The notes under the pieces are model-generated. The model was given only the letters and a program-made list of their open reading frames with translations. It did not search any database and was not told the DNA's origin. From Hoplostethus atlanticus (taxonomy: Eukaryota; Chordata; Actinopteri; Trachichthyiformes; Trachichthyidae), in NCBI GenBank assembly GCA_034670405.1, contig JAXDDX010000211.1, positions 62,001-126,000 on the forward strand: DNA of 64,000 nt, read 5' to 3'. How positions within the stretch are numbered: the first letter of the stretch is position 1; every line of letters starts with the position of its first letter. This document shows positions 14,637 to 27,898 of this stretch, in pieces. A program made the position numbers and the translations under genes.

Positions 14637-15545
14637 TCCCCAGAGATCACCTGTCAATCAAACAGTGTGTCCAGTACTGTGACGTCTTCCTCCTTGGATT
14701 TTCTGTTGATGGAGTTTGAGTTCCTGTAGGTGGCGCTCTTTTCTTTGTCTGTTCAGCCACGGTGGCTATCGCTGCTCATGCTAACTACCCAGTTCTTCTT
14801 CTGTTGATTCCAACACAATTCTATATACAGTAATGATGTTTCAGTTCACAGTAGTAGTAGTGAAAGATGCACATCGTTGATGAGAAGATGTGTGTTGTGT
14901 GTGTGTGTGTGTCTTGGGAATGTCAGCGTCGTGTAAAACACCATCCAGCTGTCACTTTCCACTAACAAGCAGACAGATGGTTGAGGAGGCAAGCGGGAAA
15001 AATGATTAATTCAGATTGAACAAGGTTAAATGGAGGTTCAGGTTGGATGGTGGAGTGACGCGGACGAGCTGTGACAGAATGAGTCCAATGCAGCGCACGT
15101 GCACACTGACGTGTACCGCGCACGTGCACACATAACCTACACATGGACAGACAAACTCTCTTGAATCCATCGAAGTCAAGAAATTAACTTTTCCAGAGAC
15201 TGTTTGCCTATTTTCCTTTATTGAACGATAAAATAAGACATCCCACTACTGGAAACTGGCAGCAGGCCCTCCGGGAGAGGATGGAGCTGTTTTCCTCTCA
15301 GCTGTCCGTCTTCACCCTCCATGTTGAGTTTTTTACCATATTGTTGGTTTATTTTTTTGTTGCCGTCTCCTGTGCCAACATTTTCCTACTGCTTCAGTCT
15401 GCGTATTCGCTTTGTATCTGATCTCTCCCTGCATCGGAAAGAACCACCTGGTCATCGGCTGCCATGAACCTACAGGGGGCAGTAGACGCATTCACATGTG
15501 AACATTTGACAACTCAATGTGAACAGGTTAAAATGCAAAAAAGGG

Positions 15546-15598
<53 letters not shown>

Positions 15599-17859
15599 AG
15601 GGTGATTGATTCATTCATCACCTATCCATCAGATCCTTTCCTCTACTAGGTGGCAGTGATGGTTCTCCAACTAGAGGATTACAGGTGGAGCTTCCTCTTC
15701 CTCCTGGTCCTGTGGGAAGATGGTCTGCTGTGTTGGTAGGAGCTAACCTTTCTATATTTTGTACTTTCTTTAGTCAGGACAGTGACACTGATTGAACAGT
15801 GATTTGATGATGTATGATGAAGAAAATGTTACTGGTGATCACGTGAAATTGTTTTCGGTTCATTGACTATGTGAGCTTTTCTCATTCACGTCCCGTGTAG
15901 AATTTGCAAGCCAGTCCAGGATTGCAACCGGCAACCTGAGATAGCTCACTAATTTAACATTTAACCTCCATCGCTGTGATGTAATATCCAAGATTAAATC
16001 ACTCTGGACAATCAGCCGTGATGTGATTGAGAATAATCCAGACTGAAAGTTGGATTTCCTTGATGCAATCATGCTAAAAGCTATCGGTGAAAAGCTCCCG
16101 ACAGTACGGTAAGCCTACTTACGGACAAATCTTCAAAGTCTTGACCTTGAAGGCATTTTCGTTTATTTCATGTGGTAAAGTGATATCAGTATCTAGTGTT
16201 TTATCACGTTGAATGAGAGAACCTGGGATGAGTTTTGACAGTGGACACATTAAACTACGGTGAGGTAGAGGTTCAGTTTCTTGCTCAAGGACACTTCAGC
16301 AGGACATGTGGCTGCTCTGGTCTGTGAACGTCTCTGCAACCACGAGGCCACCTCACCGCCTCTGGGTGTCCAAAGTGTCTTTTGGTTGTAGTGCTTGGCT
16401 CCATCAAAAATTGATCCTAGATTCAAGGGAAAGTTGGCTACAGGAAGTGAGACGTGATGGAAAAGCTCATTTCATTGCAAAGAATGAGAACTGGACTTTT
16501 CATTTGTGAACAAGGAGAGGATTTGTGTCCCTTGTGAAGCCCTGCAGGGGTCACGAGTGAGTGTGTAGCGCCCACTAGTGGACGCTCTTAAAACATCCAA
16601 AGGAATCAGCTGTCCATGCACTGTGAGGAGGAGGATGGTGATGATGATGAACTAGAAGGTTCAATTGATTCTCCAAATAGTTTCAATAGAGCAGAAGTTA
16701 CTTAGTTGAATCCAAGTTGATTCCATGACCGGTTTAAGTCGAGACCAAAATAGACAAACAGTTTAAATGTCTCTCCAAATGTAAAAACAATGTAGATCTG
16801 CAGGAGCTCTGTACTAAACCCCTCAACATCCAACTAATCAATGCATCTTTATAGTGAGTGCATGGCAGTAATGTCTCCAACCAAGATATGTACTTTAAAT
16901 TGTTTCTAGTCCTGGGAATAAAATAAACCACACATCAATTAAATTACTCTTTTTTACAAATATTTTTAGACAGGAAGGAAAAAGTCAACATCCAATAGAG
17001 CGAGCCAAGACATCAGAAAAGTGTGAACTCAAATACTATACAGCTCAGAATAGAATAGAATAGAAATCTACACAATACATGGACACAACAATGAGCAGAG
17101 AGGGAACAACACGCAACGAACAGACCACACTGTAAAGGTTGTGAAGCTCTTTTCTTTTCCTGAAGAACGTAAAAGAACGGCTCGCTGAACGGACAAGGTG
17201 AGGCTTTTTTCCTTTTTCCTGCGGCTTTGGTTGAAACAGGAAGCATGTAGCAACTAATCATGTTTTACTTCATGTTTGGAAAACCTCCACTTCCTCTGCA
17301 TAAAATTCACGATGTCACCATGGAGTACCAGGTTCCTCTAAAATCGAGTTCATCACGTTTTCTCTCGTTACTTTAAAACAACTCATATTTTCTATCCTTT
17401 TTTTTCCCAAGCTTTGATAAAGTATAATTTTATGATTTTGATAACACGTCATATTTTGGGTTTTTTTTTCTTGTGGGGAAAAGGGAGTATGTACAGTATG
17501 TGTAGTTTTGTACAACATACATAGCCTTTTCAATACATTTTTTTTTTTTTGGTATTTCAGATTTTAAAAGTTCTTCTTACAGAATCCGTCGTTTTCTGCA
17601 ACATATATGAGATATGTTGCATGTTCTCATGTTTTATTATTATTTAACTAAGACCTTTTTTGGCTAAATGATAATAAAACATAATAAAAATGTAAAAAAC
17701 CCATTTTGTTTTAGAGCACACTTAGAGAACTCCACATATATGTAATATTTCTATAACTCTTCGTAATGCATCTGACCTGAACTTCTCTTCATGAGACATT
17801 TTGAGAGGCTTTTCTTATGGGTGTTGGTTTATCAAGTGCAACCCTTCCTTCTGAAAAAG
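14637..17859. other. Intergenic upstream of cybb; microsatellite and repeat pieces
   Basis: Contains a (CT)n run at 15549-15595. Near 16286 is a retroposon-like piece, CTCAAGGACACTTCAGCAGG, that recurs at 56690. No gene recognised. Confidence 0.5.
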
Positions 17860-17861
17860 TG

Positions 17862-17906
17862 TGCAAGGCCACTTCCTTATTTGCTCCTTCGAGAAGTTAT
17901 AAAATG
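17862..17906 (+). promoter_or_regulatory. Candidate cybb core promoter (ETS-like site plus TATA box)
   Basis: A TATAAAA box lies at about 17899, roughly 130 bp before the cybb start codon. Just upstream, CACTTCCTTATT (AATAAGGAAGTG on the other strand) matches an ETS/PU.1 core. Known biology: PU.1 drives CYBB in myeloid cells. That this site does so here is inference. Confidence 0.5.
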
Positions 17907-18026
17907 AATCATCGGTCCACCTGCCTCACTGACTCCCCTCCTTAACTCTGTTTCCTCCTTCCTCCTGTGTTATCGGCCTCCCTCAATATAACTCACTGAT
18001 ACACATTTTCAGAAGCACTTTTCACC

Positions 18027-19774
18027 ATGGGCAACTTCGCTGCTAATGAGGGACTCTCTATCTTTGTCATTGTGAGTATATCAGCTGTGATTTTATATTT
18101 TGGGGCTTTTATTTTGTATTTCTTGGCTTTTATCTGCATTTGTGTCCCGTTACGCCTGTTTGTTAAAAGCAGTTTAAAAGAAAATTGGCTTGACATCGAG
18201 TGATTTTGACTTGGTGTGGTTATGGGTGTTTTTGGGGTGATAGTAAAATCTGATTTGATTCACCACAATAAAACGTCTCTGGGAATGAAATCGATATGAT
18301 GTGATGAGAACAGATTATACTTGAATTTGAGGAGTTAATTTTGTTCCAAGCATTGCCTTTTTTCTTATTAGTTGAAATTAATTTATTGTATTTCATGCTT
18401 TCAACACAACAAAGACGTATTTTACTGTAATCTCATTTGCTTCACAACAACAAAATGTCTGATATGATTAAATGAGATGAAATTCTGCTGGAAATCAATT
18501 TTAGAATTCAAGTTAATTTTGTCTGAAGCGGTTCCAGTTTTTTTAGTTAAACTGAATCTATTTTTTTAGTTAAACTGAATCTATTTGGGTGTTTGTTTCG
18601 TGCTGTGTGGATTTCAACTTACCACACAACTTGTTTGATGCCTTCTGAAGGAAACATGACATTTGTTTGTGTGTTGCAGCTGGTATGGCTGGCGATCAAC
18701 GCGGCCCTGTTTGTCCAGTTCTACATGAACTTCCTGACCGAGAGATGGTTTTACACCAGGGTCCTCCTCGGGGTGAGTCTGCCCCACACCACGGCTGCTT
18801 CCTGACCCTTTTTCATACAGATTTTTAAAAAATAACTGAGCTAAAAAAAAAAAAAGAGGAAGCAATAAAATGGCTCAATAAATGCTGATAAAACTCTTGC
18901 TAGGGGTAAACGTGCTTTCAGGATTTTTAAAAATGTATTTAATTGATTTATTGATTGATTTGATGACAAATTACAATTATTCTTGAGTAAATACTGAAGC
19001 AAACATCAAAAAAACAAAACGACACATTATTCATAATGCTGCTGTTATCATCTGGATCTATGAGACATTTATCACAACATCAAACACAGAAAACTTATAA
19101 AAAACATATTTCTAAAACTGTTTTGTTTCTAAATGTAATTGAATGTCTCACACTTGCTTTTGGAGAATACTGCAATTTATAGTACATGTTTTCCTAAGTT
19201 TCACAAAAAGGGAGAGGATAAAAAAATCCAAAAATAAATAAAAACAGCTCATGAAAAGTGCGGAAATGTTGTAGATGTCATTCCAAAAACCCCAGTGTTT
19301 CTCAGTTCCTCACATGACCTCAGATGCACTGCAGTCGCCATCCTAGAAATCCCCAATGCTGCATCAACAAAGCAGCAACCACTGCAGCCTATTTTCTGTA
19401 CGTTACACGGTAGTGCAACACAACAGATTGGAGTTTCATTGCAGAAGCCTGGAGGTCTGAGGGCTGGATGGGCGTGGACACTGACCCTCAACCCCAGTGA
19501 CCCAGTGGCCTCACCCTGAACCAAAGCTGGTTTATTTGCCTAACATCAACCAACAATGGTTTTATTTAACCCAACGCTGCAAAAAATATCTTAACAAGTC
19601 ATGCAGTCTCATACTGAGCCTTAAAACAAGTGTAAAATCAGTGCGGTGAGGTCATCCAGGTTAAAGGTCATCGTTGCGTCATAACTCCCAGAATCCCAGG
19701 TAACACAATTTCCTTGACGTTCATGACTAACACCTCCAGATGGAATATAAAGATAAATTCTGGCGTCCAAGATG

Positions 19775-19806
<32 letters not shown>

Positions 19807-19926
19807 TCAGACCTATACTTATCTACACCTGGTGAAGGGAAGTAGGGCTGACGTGACGATCTAAGTTTGCCCTGCGGCTACAGCTGGCCAGAAATCAGCG
19901 GAAGTGAAACTAAGACTCTTATTTTG

Positions 19927-19966
<40 letters not shown>

Positions 19967-20098
19967 TCTTGTATTTCTATACTTATGAGGACCAAATACC
20001 CTCAACAATTAGGGTTTGGTTCAGGCTTCAGGTTAGAGGAAAGGTAAGCCAATGTTTGGGTAATACGTGTGTGTGTGTGTGTGTGCACCCTCTGTGCA

Positions 20099-20146
<48 letters not shown>

Positions 20147-23100
20147 AAACTCTCATCTGCAAATATGAAGGACGGTAGTTTCGGTGGATTTCCCTCCACT
20201 GCTCCCCTGAGTATTCCTTTTGAAACGAGTACTAGTAATACATGAGCCCAACACTGACTGGCCTCCTCTGTGTTACCCAGCATGCTCTCTCCTGGGCCCG
20301 GGCTCCCGCTGCCTGCCTCAACTTCAACTGCATGCTGATCCTGCTGCCGGTTTGCCGAAACCTCCTGACCTTCCTGCGCGGCACCGTCCAGGTATTCAGT
20401 TTCCCAGTCATTCTTTGACTAAAAGTTTTATTTTCTTCTGACATCAGTGACATTTTCTTGTCCTCTTCCAGTGCTGCAGCCGTACAGCCGCCCGCCAACT
20501 GGACCGAAACATCACTTTTCACAAACTGGTGGCTTACATGATCGCCTTCCACACAGGTAGGATGGACAAATGAACAAAACATGAAGACTGCTCATTCGTT
20601 TCCGAAGCCTTTTGCACCTCGTTTCGTACATCCAGCTTCTAATCGTCTCGTTACACGTTAATTCAGGGGTTCTCGCTTGTTTTTCATGTCCCGGCTCTCA
20701 AACCGACACACATCAGGCCCATACCGGAGGGTTTTTGTTGGTGGTGATTGAGGTTTGACTTGTGTAACTTAGATAATAGTGGTGTGAGTGAACCTATGAC
20801 TAGAACACTCTGCCATCTATTCGCTAATTGGGATCATTTCTAGCAAACCACTCCTCGTTTTCCTGGGGACCTCTGGAACCCCCTCAAGGACCTCTGGACC
20901 CCCTCAAGGACCTCTGGAACCCCCTCAAGGACCCCCTAATTGACCCCCTTCATGAATTAAACCCAATCCCGTACTGTCACGCCACTTAAACCACTTAACT
21001 ACATCAGTTCCAGTTACTAAATTACTACTAAGTTACTGAACTACCTTCTATTGCACATGGTTTGGCAGCTTAATGAGAACTCAACTCGACTCAACGTCAC
21101 TTTCTTTCTTCTCACCTAGCTGTCCACATCTTGGCCCACCTGTTCAACTTTGAGTGGTTCATGGAAGCCCAGCTGAATCGCGACAGGAACCTTCTGCCTT
21201 TCGTGCTGTCTGAGATCGGCAACGGGGACAACGCTTCCTACCTGAACCCCATCAGGACCGACCAGACGGTGAGTTTGACGAGAACAACAGTTAGGTGCTT
21301 AAAGCAGAATACCGCTGTTGCTGTTGTGGAAAAAAACCCACATAACTGCAGGTTTGGTGTTTTTTCTTAACCTGAATTGAAAGTTTACATGGTCATTTAT
21401 GTGTATGAATGAGTTTCCTGGCCCATCTGGTCGCTGGAATCTGTAAAAACCCATCATATCATTTCAAGTCATCGGTGTCAATGAGAAAAACTTCCATTTT
21501 GCAGATGCATGCAGTCATGCAGGGAACAGTAAGCCTCCTTCAAGCTTCATCGATTAAGTTCATCACTGATCACTGTTAGGGTTCGACCGATATGGTTTTT
21601 AAAGGCCAATAGCGATATTTTTCTATTGAAGCTGCGAAAAGCCATCTTTTGTGCTGATATTCTGTACTGTATATATCATTTTGAACCATTTTCATGCCAC
21701 AAAATCACAAGAATTCAGTGTTTCCCCCAGAATTGTCTTCTTGTTAGGGTGGAAAAGCCTCTGAAACTGCTTTTAGACTGTCACAGCCACTAAAACCCCC
21801 ATGAATCTCCATTAAAATCCAGAATAATTGAATCCACAACATCGACTGGCCGATATCTGCCCAATATATCATCAAACCACGGACTCAACCTACACAGCAC
21901 CAAAGGGTAGTTACATCACATCCTGTGTGTTGGTAAATGGATTTCATCTCCCACTCACTTCTCCATAGTCCTGCATTGCCCGCAGGGACTGTGTGCCTAT
22001 TCTCACTCTGTACAATAGTGAGGGGGAACTGTGTAGAAAGTGATATTTTGCACTCAAGGGAAGTTAGCCAAGAGCCTTGACCTGTTGCAGCAGCGTGTTG
22101 TTAAAACAGGAACAATCAAGCAACTGTTTCAGGGACGTCCCTATGACTTCACGCCATCACTGTCAGTTGCCTGAAATGTTCAAACTAGAGATTTGAGATG
22201 AGAGAGTTGGATCCTGTATATTTGAGATATGACCACATGAACATCCAGCCAGTACAAACTGTCCCCTAAAAAGCGTAGAGGCAATGACCAGCCTTCTATC
22301 TGACGCTAACAGTTCAAGTTTTATTTGGTGCAGAGCCCTACCATTATCCTGTTTACCACGATTGCCGGGCTGACGGGTGTGGCCATCACTCTGGCCCTCA
22401 TCCTCATCATCACTTCATCCATGGAGGTCATCCGCAGGTCCTACTTCGAGGTCTTCTGGTACACCCACCACCTCTTTGTCGTCTTCTTCATCGGCCTGGT
22501 GTTTCATGGCTTTGGGTAGGTCGGCACACCACGAGTACGGGTCGTAAAATGAGTCATCGGTATTGATCAATAACCCTATCAACCCCTGCAGATATATTAT
22601 GGCCATTTTCTGCTGTAATGCTCATCAGTATCTCAACGCTGCCTCTGTTGTGTTGCCGACCACAGGCGGATCGTGCGAGGACAGACGCTGGACAGCCTGA
22701 AGGTGCACAACCCCGGGCAGTGCAAAGACGAGTTTAGAAACTGGGGGAGGAACGGCAGCGTATGCCCCGTACCGGAATTTGCTGGAAACGCCCCGATGGT
22801 GAGCTAAGAGGACACGTGCATGGTTTTGATCTCGGTGCCAGATGAGGAATGTTTTATCTTATCGCTTTGCCTTTTCGTAACCTGATTTCCCAAATGAAGG
22901 ACGTTCAACGGCCAATTTGTGTCCCCAAGTAATTCAGCTGATTTAATTTTGTAATTTTTCCAAGGGCTTTTTTTAAACTTTGGAACAGCCTGAGGAAATG
23001 CTACTACTACTGCTACTACAGCAAACTGTGTCTTCTTTCTAAAACGTGATAACTGATAACTTGTTTTTGTAGAATTGTTAGTTTGTTTGAGTTTCTGATT

Positions 23101-25841
23101 CCTGCTGAGTCACCTTAACAAGCTTGATTATAGCTGCTTGTTGGTATGTTGGCACTTTGTAACTTTAAGAAAGCTGCGATACAAATGACAAAAATAGGTT
23201 GTAGTAGTAGTAGTAGTAGTAGTAGTAATGCATTCTACTCTGTTCTAACTAAATTGTCCAATATGTTCTTCTCTCCAGACATGGAAGTGGGTGGTGGGCC
23301 CAATGATCCTGTATCTATGTGAGAGGCTGGTCCGCCTCTATCGCGCCCATCAGAAAGTGGTCATCACCAAGGTGGGTATTTGACCCCCTGGGGAGAAAAG
23401 TAGTAATGTGTCCCGGCAAACCGACATAACGATCTAACCCGAATTATGACCCTTGACCACAGGTGGTGATGCACCCCTCCAAGACTCTGGAGTTGCAGAT
23501 GAAGAGGAAGGGTTTCCGTATGGAGGTGGGACAGTATGTCTTCATCCAGTGTCCCTCCGTGTCCAGGCTGGAGTGGCACCCCTTCACCCTCACCTCCGCC
23601 CCGGAGGAGGACCACTTCAGCGCCCACATTCGTATCGTGGGCGACTGGACGCAGGGGCTGTACGAGGCCTGCGGAGGCGACAAAGCCGAGCCTCAGGAGG
23701 CCTGGAAACTGCCCAAGTATGACAATAAGGGAAGGGTGAGGGAGGGGGGAAATGTGCCTGAAATTGGCAACGATTGCATTTGATTGGCCCCCGACTGAGC
23801 ATTCTGTTGAAAAGGAGGAAGCGGGGGTCGCAGCTGTAGGTTGGCGTCGATGATTGTGTAGCAGAAAGCAATTGAGAGAAGCAGAAAAACAGTGCATGGA
23901 GACATCATGCAGCATTTATCTTCCCAACGGCAACATCAGTTTACCGCTGCGAGCATGCTGGGTAATCTCATGTTCCATTCTCCTTAGACCATAGAGTGAC
24001 TCACCTCCCCCTGAAAGACCCGAGGCCAGCCATTCACTGCTGCTCGGTCTGTTGCGTGGTGACGTTTAGGTTGTATTTGTTGCCCAACAGCAGAAAAACA
24101 CACGGGCCTTCAGATCTTTTGGTATGTAACAGCTGCGAGGTAGTGTGAGAGTTGGTGCCTTGCTCAAAGACACAACAGTAGATGAGGTTGTCTAGATGTG
24201 GTAGACCCACGTTACCCTTTTCATTTCATGGGGTTTTGGAGGTGTGATGATGGGGGATCACGTCTCTGGGTGTCCACACTTGGAAATGAATTGAATTGCA
24301 TTACTGCATTACGTTTTCTTCTTCTTCTTGAAGACTTATGACACATTTGAAGCATTGCAGATTTCTGTGTACTAACACTCAAATTACAAGTTACGAGATG
24401 TGTTTGAAAATGATGAGCATGTAAACACGACAGTACACTTGCGAACAGACAAATTCAGATTGCCTCACGCAACGTGGCTGATTAAGTTTTGTTGATTGAT
24501 TGATCTGCCGTCCTGTTGGTGCCGCGGATCGAACCAACAACTTTCCAACCACTGCTGACCTCCGTCATGGTGTGTGCAGGGTGGCCATCGACGGCCCGTT
24601 TGGGACGGCCAGCGAGGACGTGTTCCGTTACGAGGTGGTCATGCTGGTGGGAGCTGGAATCGGGGTGACTCCTTTCGCCTCCATCCTCAAGTCGGTGTGG
24701 TACAAACACACCCAGAAGAACGAAGAAGTCTTCACTAAAAAGGTGAGAGAGACTGGAGACTACAATGGTAAATGTTAACAATGTATCCCCTTACAAAATA
24801 GCCACAAATACAGATTTTTTTTGACGTTTTAGTCCGAATTCACCTGGGAGTTTATACTTCAAATGTGAAATTTCGGATTACAACGTGAACAACACTCAAC
24901 ACTCCTGAAATCAAACCCTCACCTCCATCATGTCATATATTGACTGGTCAATATCTGATTTTTACCGAGAGGACAATATCGGCCCGATATATCGGTCTAA
25001 CTCTGCTGCTGTCCACCCCAGATCTACTTCTACTGGCTGTGCCCGGAGACGCAGGCCTTCGAGTGGTTCGCCGACCTGCTGCAGTCCCTGGAGGGCCAGA
25101 TGACGGACAAGGACATGGCCGACTTCCTCAGCTACAACATCTACCTCACCCGCTGGAAGGAGACCGAGGTACAGATGTGGCGTTGGGTAGCTTGATAAGT
25201 AGAGCAAGGCACCTGACACTGAAAGATTAAGATTGCTCAAGATTACTTTTTCTCTCTCAGGCCGCTCACTTCCGGGTTCACCACGAGGCAGAGAACGACC
25301 CCATCACAGGACTCAAACAGAAGACTTTTTATGGCAAACCCAACTGGGACAACGAGTTCGGGACTATCGGGACAAAGCACCCGGGGTAGGACTACCTCAC
25401 GTCACGTTACACCGTTTGACTCCACTCAGGATGGATGTAGTTGTTTAAATTTGACTTCCTGTAGTTGATCGGACCCAGAGCAAGATGTGTCATTCCAAAT
25501 AAAATACATAAGAACATATAGATTATCATCACATTCTCTAAAATGCTGCATTTTGCAAGTAAAGGTCTCAAGATTTTCAAAGTAAAAGTCACATTTATCA
25601 AACAGTGTTCTCATTTCATATCTCATTTCTCATTTTCACATGAAGAAGTACAAAAGATTTAATGATGAAATCAAAGTAACATCTCTGCTAACATGCTACT
25701 GCATCGTGTGCTGGTTTCCTCAGGACTAAAGTGGGTGTGTTCCTGTGCGGCCCCCCCCAGCTGGGCAAGGCGTTGGAGAAACAGTGTCTGTCCAACTCTG
25801 AAGGTGGCGTGGAGTTTATCTTCAACAAAGAGAACTTCTAA
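18027..25841 (+). CDS. cybb: NADPH oxidase 2 catalytic subunit (gp91-phox, NOX2)
   Basis: Thirteen coding exons with continuous phase: 18027-18071, 18680-18772, 20281-20391, 20472-20556, 21120-21268, 22334-22515, 22666-22798, 23279-23371, 23463-23716, 24580-24742, 25022-25168, 25261-25385, 25724-25841. They encode 565 aa against 570 in human, which also has 13 exons. The protein starts [15 protein letters not shown] and ends FIFNKENF, both hallmark ends. Exons 1-6 encode the six-helix ferric-reductase core, including the heme-histidine helices ([20 protein letters not shown] and [15 protein letters not shown]). [11 protein letters not shown] binds [14 protein letters not shown] and [16 protein letters not shown] bind NADPH. 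DNASYL keeps a glycosylation site equivalent to human N149. The enzyme passes electrons from NADPH to oxygen across the phagosome or plasma membrane, with p22-phox and cytosolic regulators. Exon 9 could be read on past its donor (AA|GTATGA), but phase and the KVAIDGPFG junction fix the end. No broken residue was seen. Confidence 0.98.
19930..20145. repeat. GT/CA microsatellites in cybb intron 2
   Basis: (GT)n runs at about 19930-19962, 20067-20084 and 20104-20144. A CA run lies nearby at about 19772-19803. These account for the Cys-Val and Thr-His open frames in this intron. Confidence 0.95.
20866..20933. repeat. ~21-bp tandem repeat in cybb intron 4
   Basis: Three copies of GGACCTCTGGAACCCCCTCAA, the middle one lacking one A. 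Simple local duplication. Confidence 0.9.
21575..21910. repeat. Dispersed 'GACCGATAT' repeat in cybb intron 5
   Basis: Begins GTTAGGGTTCGACCGATATG and contains a second inward motif, GGCCGATATCTGCCC. Related relics are at 24940-25005 (opposite orientation, ATATATCGGTCTAACTC) and 28475-28520 (AGTTAGACCGATATC). This looks like a non-autonomous dispersed element with three fragments in about 7 kb. Confidence 0.55.
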
Positions 25842-26668
25842 AACCTTCCCACGGCTGACCGACGCTGACGACACCAACAGGCAGGAAACTTCCCCCAGCA
25901 GGGGTCACGGGGTCAGACAGTCCACTTGCGTATTGAAAGTCAGGGTTCCTGCACATCGATTCCATTTCAAAGCTCTTTTTTGTTTATTTCTTGAGTGGAT
26001 TTCAAGATTTCGGTCAGTGTAGTGTGATGTCTGCTGGGTGATGTGATACTATGATAACAGACCAGTGGAAAGGTTTAGTTCCAGCAGATTTCATGACCTA
26101 GAAGTTAGCAGCACAACAACAATGTATAAGAATCTCTGTTGTGATTATAGATTATATATTACGCTGTTTTCAACAATAAGCAAAGCATAAACAAAAATGA
26201 AATTCTGCTCTATGTCGCACAAAACGACAAACCTCCTCTCAGCATGAGGCGCCTGGCCCCCGAACCAGACCAAATCCACCTACAGCAGAGGGTTACTCTT
26301 CTTAAAAGAGTAAAATGCTCCATCAAACCTTTCGCAAACTTTTTATAAATATTTATTTCCCGTCCTCCTCCAGAAGCCTGTTAGTTGAAAATATTAAACC
26401 CTGTATTGGTGTTTTCTCAGCCGTTTCCCAGCCCAACTGAAACGAGGCGCAAGTCTCACACCGGCTGCACTGGACTGAGACTCTTTCCACAAACATTTCG
26501 TAAGGGTGTGGTTGCCGCTCAAATGGCGAGAAATAACCCTGCAGACTTTACCGCATTACTTTGTTCTCCTTTTGTGTTGCAGCAACCACCAAAACTGTTG
26601 GTTTCAAAATGATTCTTCCCATATTTTGTTTTTTTAAACATTTTGTGTAGTCTTGTTTGTGTACCTGC

Positions 26669-26820
26669 CAGGGCGTCAAGAGAAGCAGGCTGGTTACCAG
26701 AAGGTTGCAGGTTCAAATCCCCCAAAAATGGATGGGAGAATGAGAAACTGTTCAGGTGCCACTGAGCAAGGCATTCGAACCTTGACTGCTACAGTGGAGC
26801 TGCTTGGTAAATAGAAAAAT
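26669..26820 (+). mobile_element. tRNA-derived SINE inside cybb 3' UTR
   Basis: GGTTGCAGGTTCAAATCCCC matches a Pol III B box (GGTTCAAATCC). It is followed by ACTGAGCAAGGCATTCGAAC, the head-body arrangement of fish tRNA-derived SINEs. It sits between the cybb stop codon and the cybb poly(A) signal, so it is expected to be transcribed as part of the mRNA. Confidence 0.7.
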
Positions 26821-27030
26821 AGTAGAAGAGTGTGGTTGTACCGGGCAGCTCCCAGTGTGGATGTGTGGTACTGTATGAAACTGAAGCAGGGCGAAGCTGA
26901 ACAGCATGCAGGTCAACTTTCCCTGGATGAATGAAAGTTACACAAAGTAAAAGTAAAGCAGCATCAAAAACAAACTCCCCAAAGCTTATTTTTGTATATT
27001 CCCTTTAGAATTTCTATATTGCATTGACAG

Positions 27031-27036
27031 AATAAA
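27031..27036 (+). terminator. cybb poly(A) signal
   Basis: AATAAA at 27031, about 1.19 kb after the stop codon, followed by T- and GT-rich sequence (TTTTGATATTGGTCC). It is the best consensus signal downstream of cybb on this strand. Confidence 0.65.
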
Positions 27037-27413
27037 GTTTTGATATTGGTCCGAGTATCTGCACTTTGTTTCGGTTGTAAGTTGCTGCTTCATCAGCCGA
27101 TTTTTACTGCACAGCTTCAGGTTGTCATGGAAACCACGGCGTCAGAAACGCCTCGGTTCTAGTCCGGACACACACAACTACATTTCTATCGTTACTAAAT
27201 GTGGTAATGAAAGTCACATCACACGCTAAGGAGGAGGAAGCAAATACAATAACATAATTTATGAACTTTGTACAGGATGAACTAATGTAGAAATGTAAAC
27301 TTCCCATCCTTTCATGATCCAGAAATGTTATTCCTCCTGGTTTGTTAACATTGTGAACAGTCTGGTTTCCAGCTGATGCAATGAACACGTCAAACACGTT
27401 ATAAAATACATTC

Positions 27414-27493
27414 TGCTACATTCCTGTAAAGTGATCCCTTTGTAAAATCCCCTTGCTACATTCCTGTAAAGTGATCCCTTTGTAAAATCCCCT
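27414..27493. repeat. 40-bp perfect tandem duplication between cybb and dynlt3
   Basis: Two identical 40-bp copies, each starting TGCTACATTCCTGTAAAGTG, lie head to tail in the convergent intergenic region. Confidence 0.95.
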
Positions 27494-27892
27494 GACTTCC
27501 CAAGAGACTTCACCATCTCCCTGAATGCCCCTCTCAGTTCCATGGTATTCCAGAAATTCCCTGACCATGAGGAGAAAACTTTAAATTCAATACCAGTTCT
27601 ATGATATTTTTTATTTGTCAAGTGTATTTCATTGTGATACAGTAACTAATGTTCTAATAAATAGTTAATTCTTATATTGATTTATTAGTATTGGAGGATC
27701 ACAGTATGCAGGTTTTCATTCCAATCAATCACTCCACCAGCTGACTTAACTACTTGACCCCTTTTCTGGTTGAAGGTTAATAAAAAGCTTAATAAATAAT
27801 ATATAATATATAACTAAGTTCTAAAGTGTTTCACAACCAAGAATAATAAAACTGAGCTGATGACACAGACCAATTGTTCACAAATCTTCAAG

Positions 27893-27898
27893 TTTATT
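27893..27898 (-). terminator. dynlt3 poly(A) signal
   Basis: TTTATT on the plus strand gives AATAAA on the minus strand, about 450 bp after the dynlt3 stop codon. The two convergent genes thus end about 0.86 kb apart. Confidence 0.6.

Noticed and set aside
14306..14719. Repetitive proteins (EEHHSEEHHS, TVVFLTVVF, NTTVRNTTV) on both strands
   Set aside because: All three come from a 15-bp minisatellite that keeps frames open; no gene context.
23364..23915. 183-aa minus-strand open frame over cybb exon 9
   Set aside because: Antisense of a strongly conserved cybb exon; openness follows from the sense codon composition.
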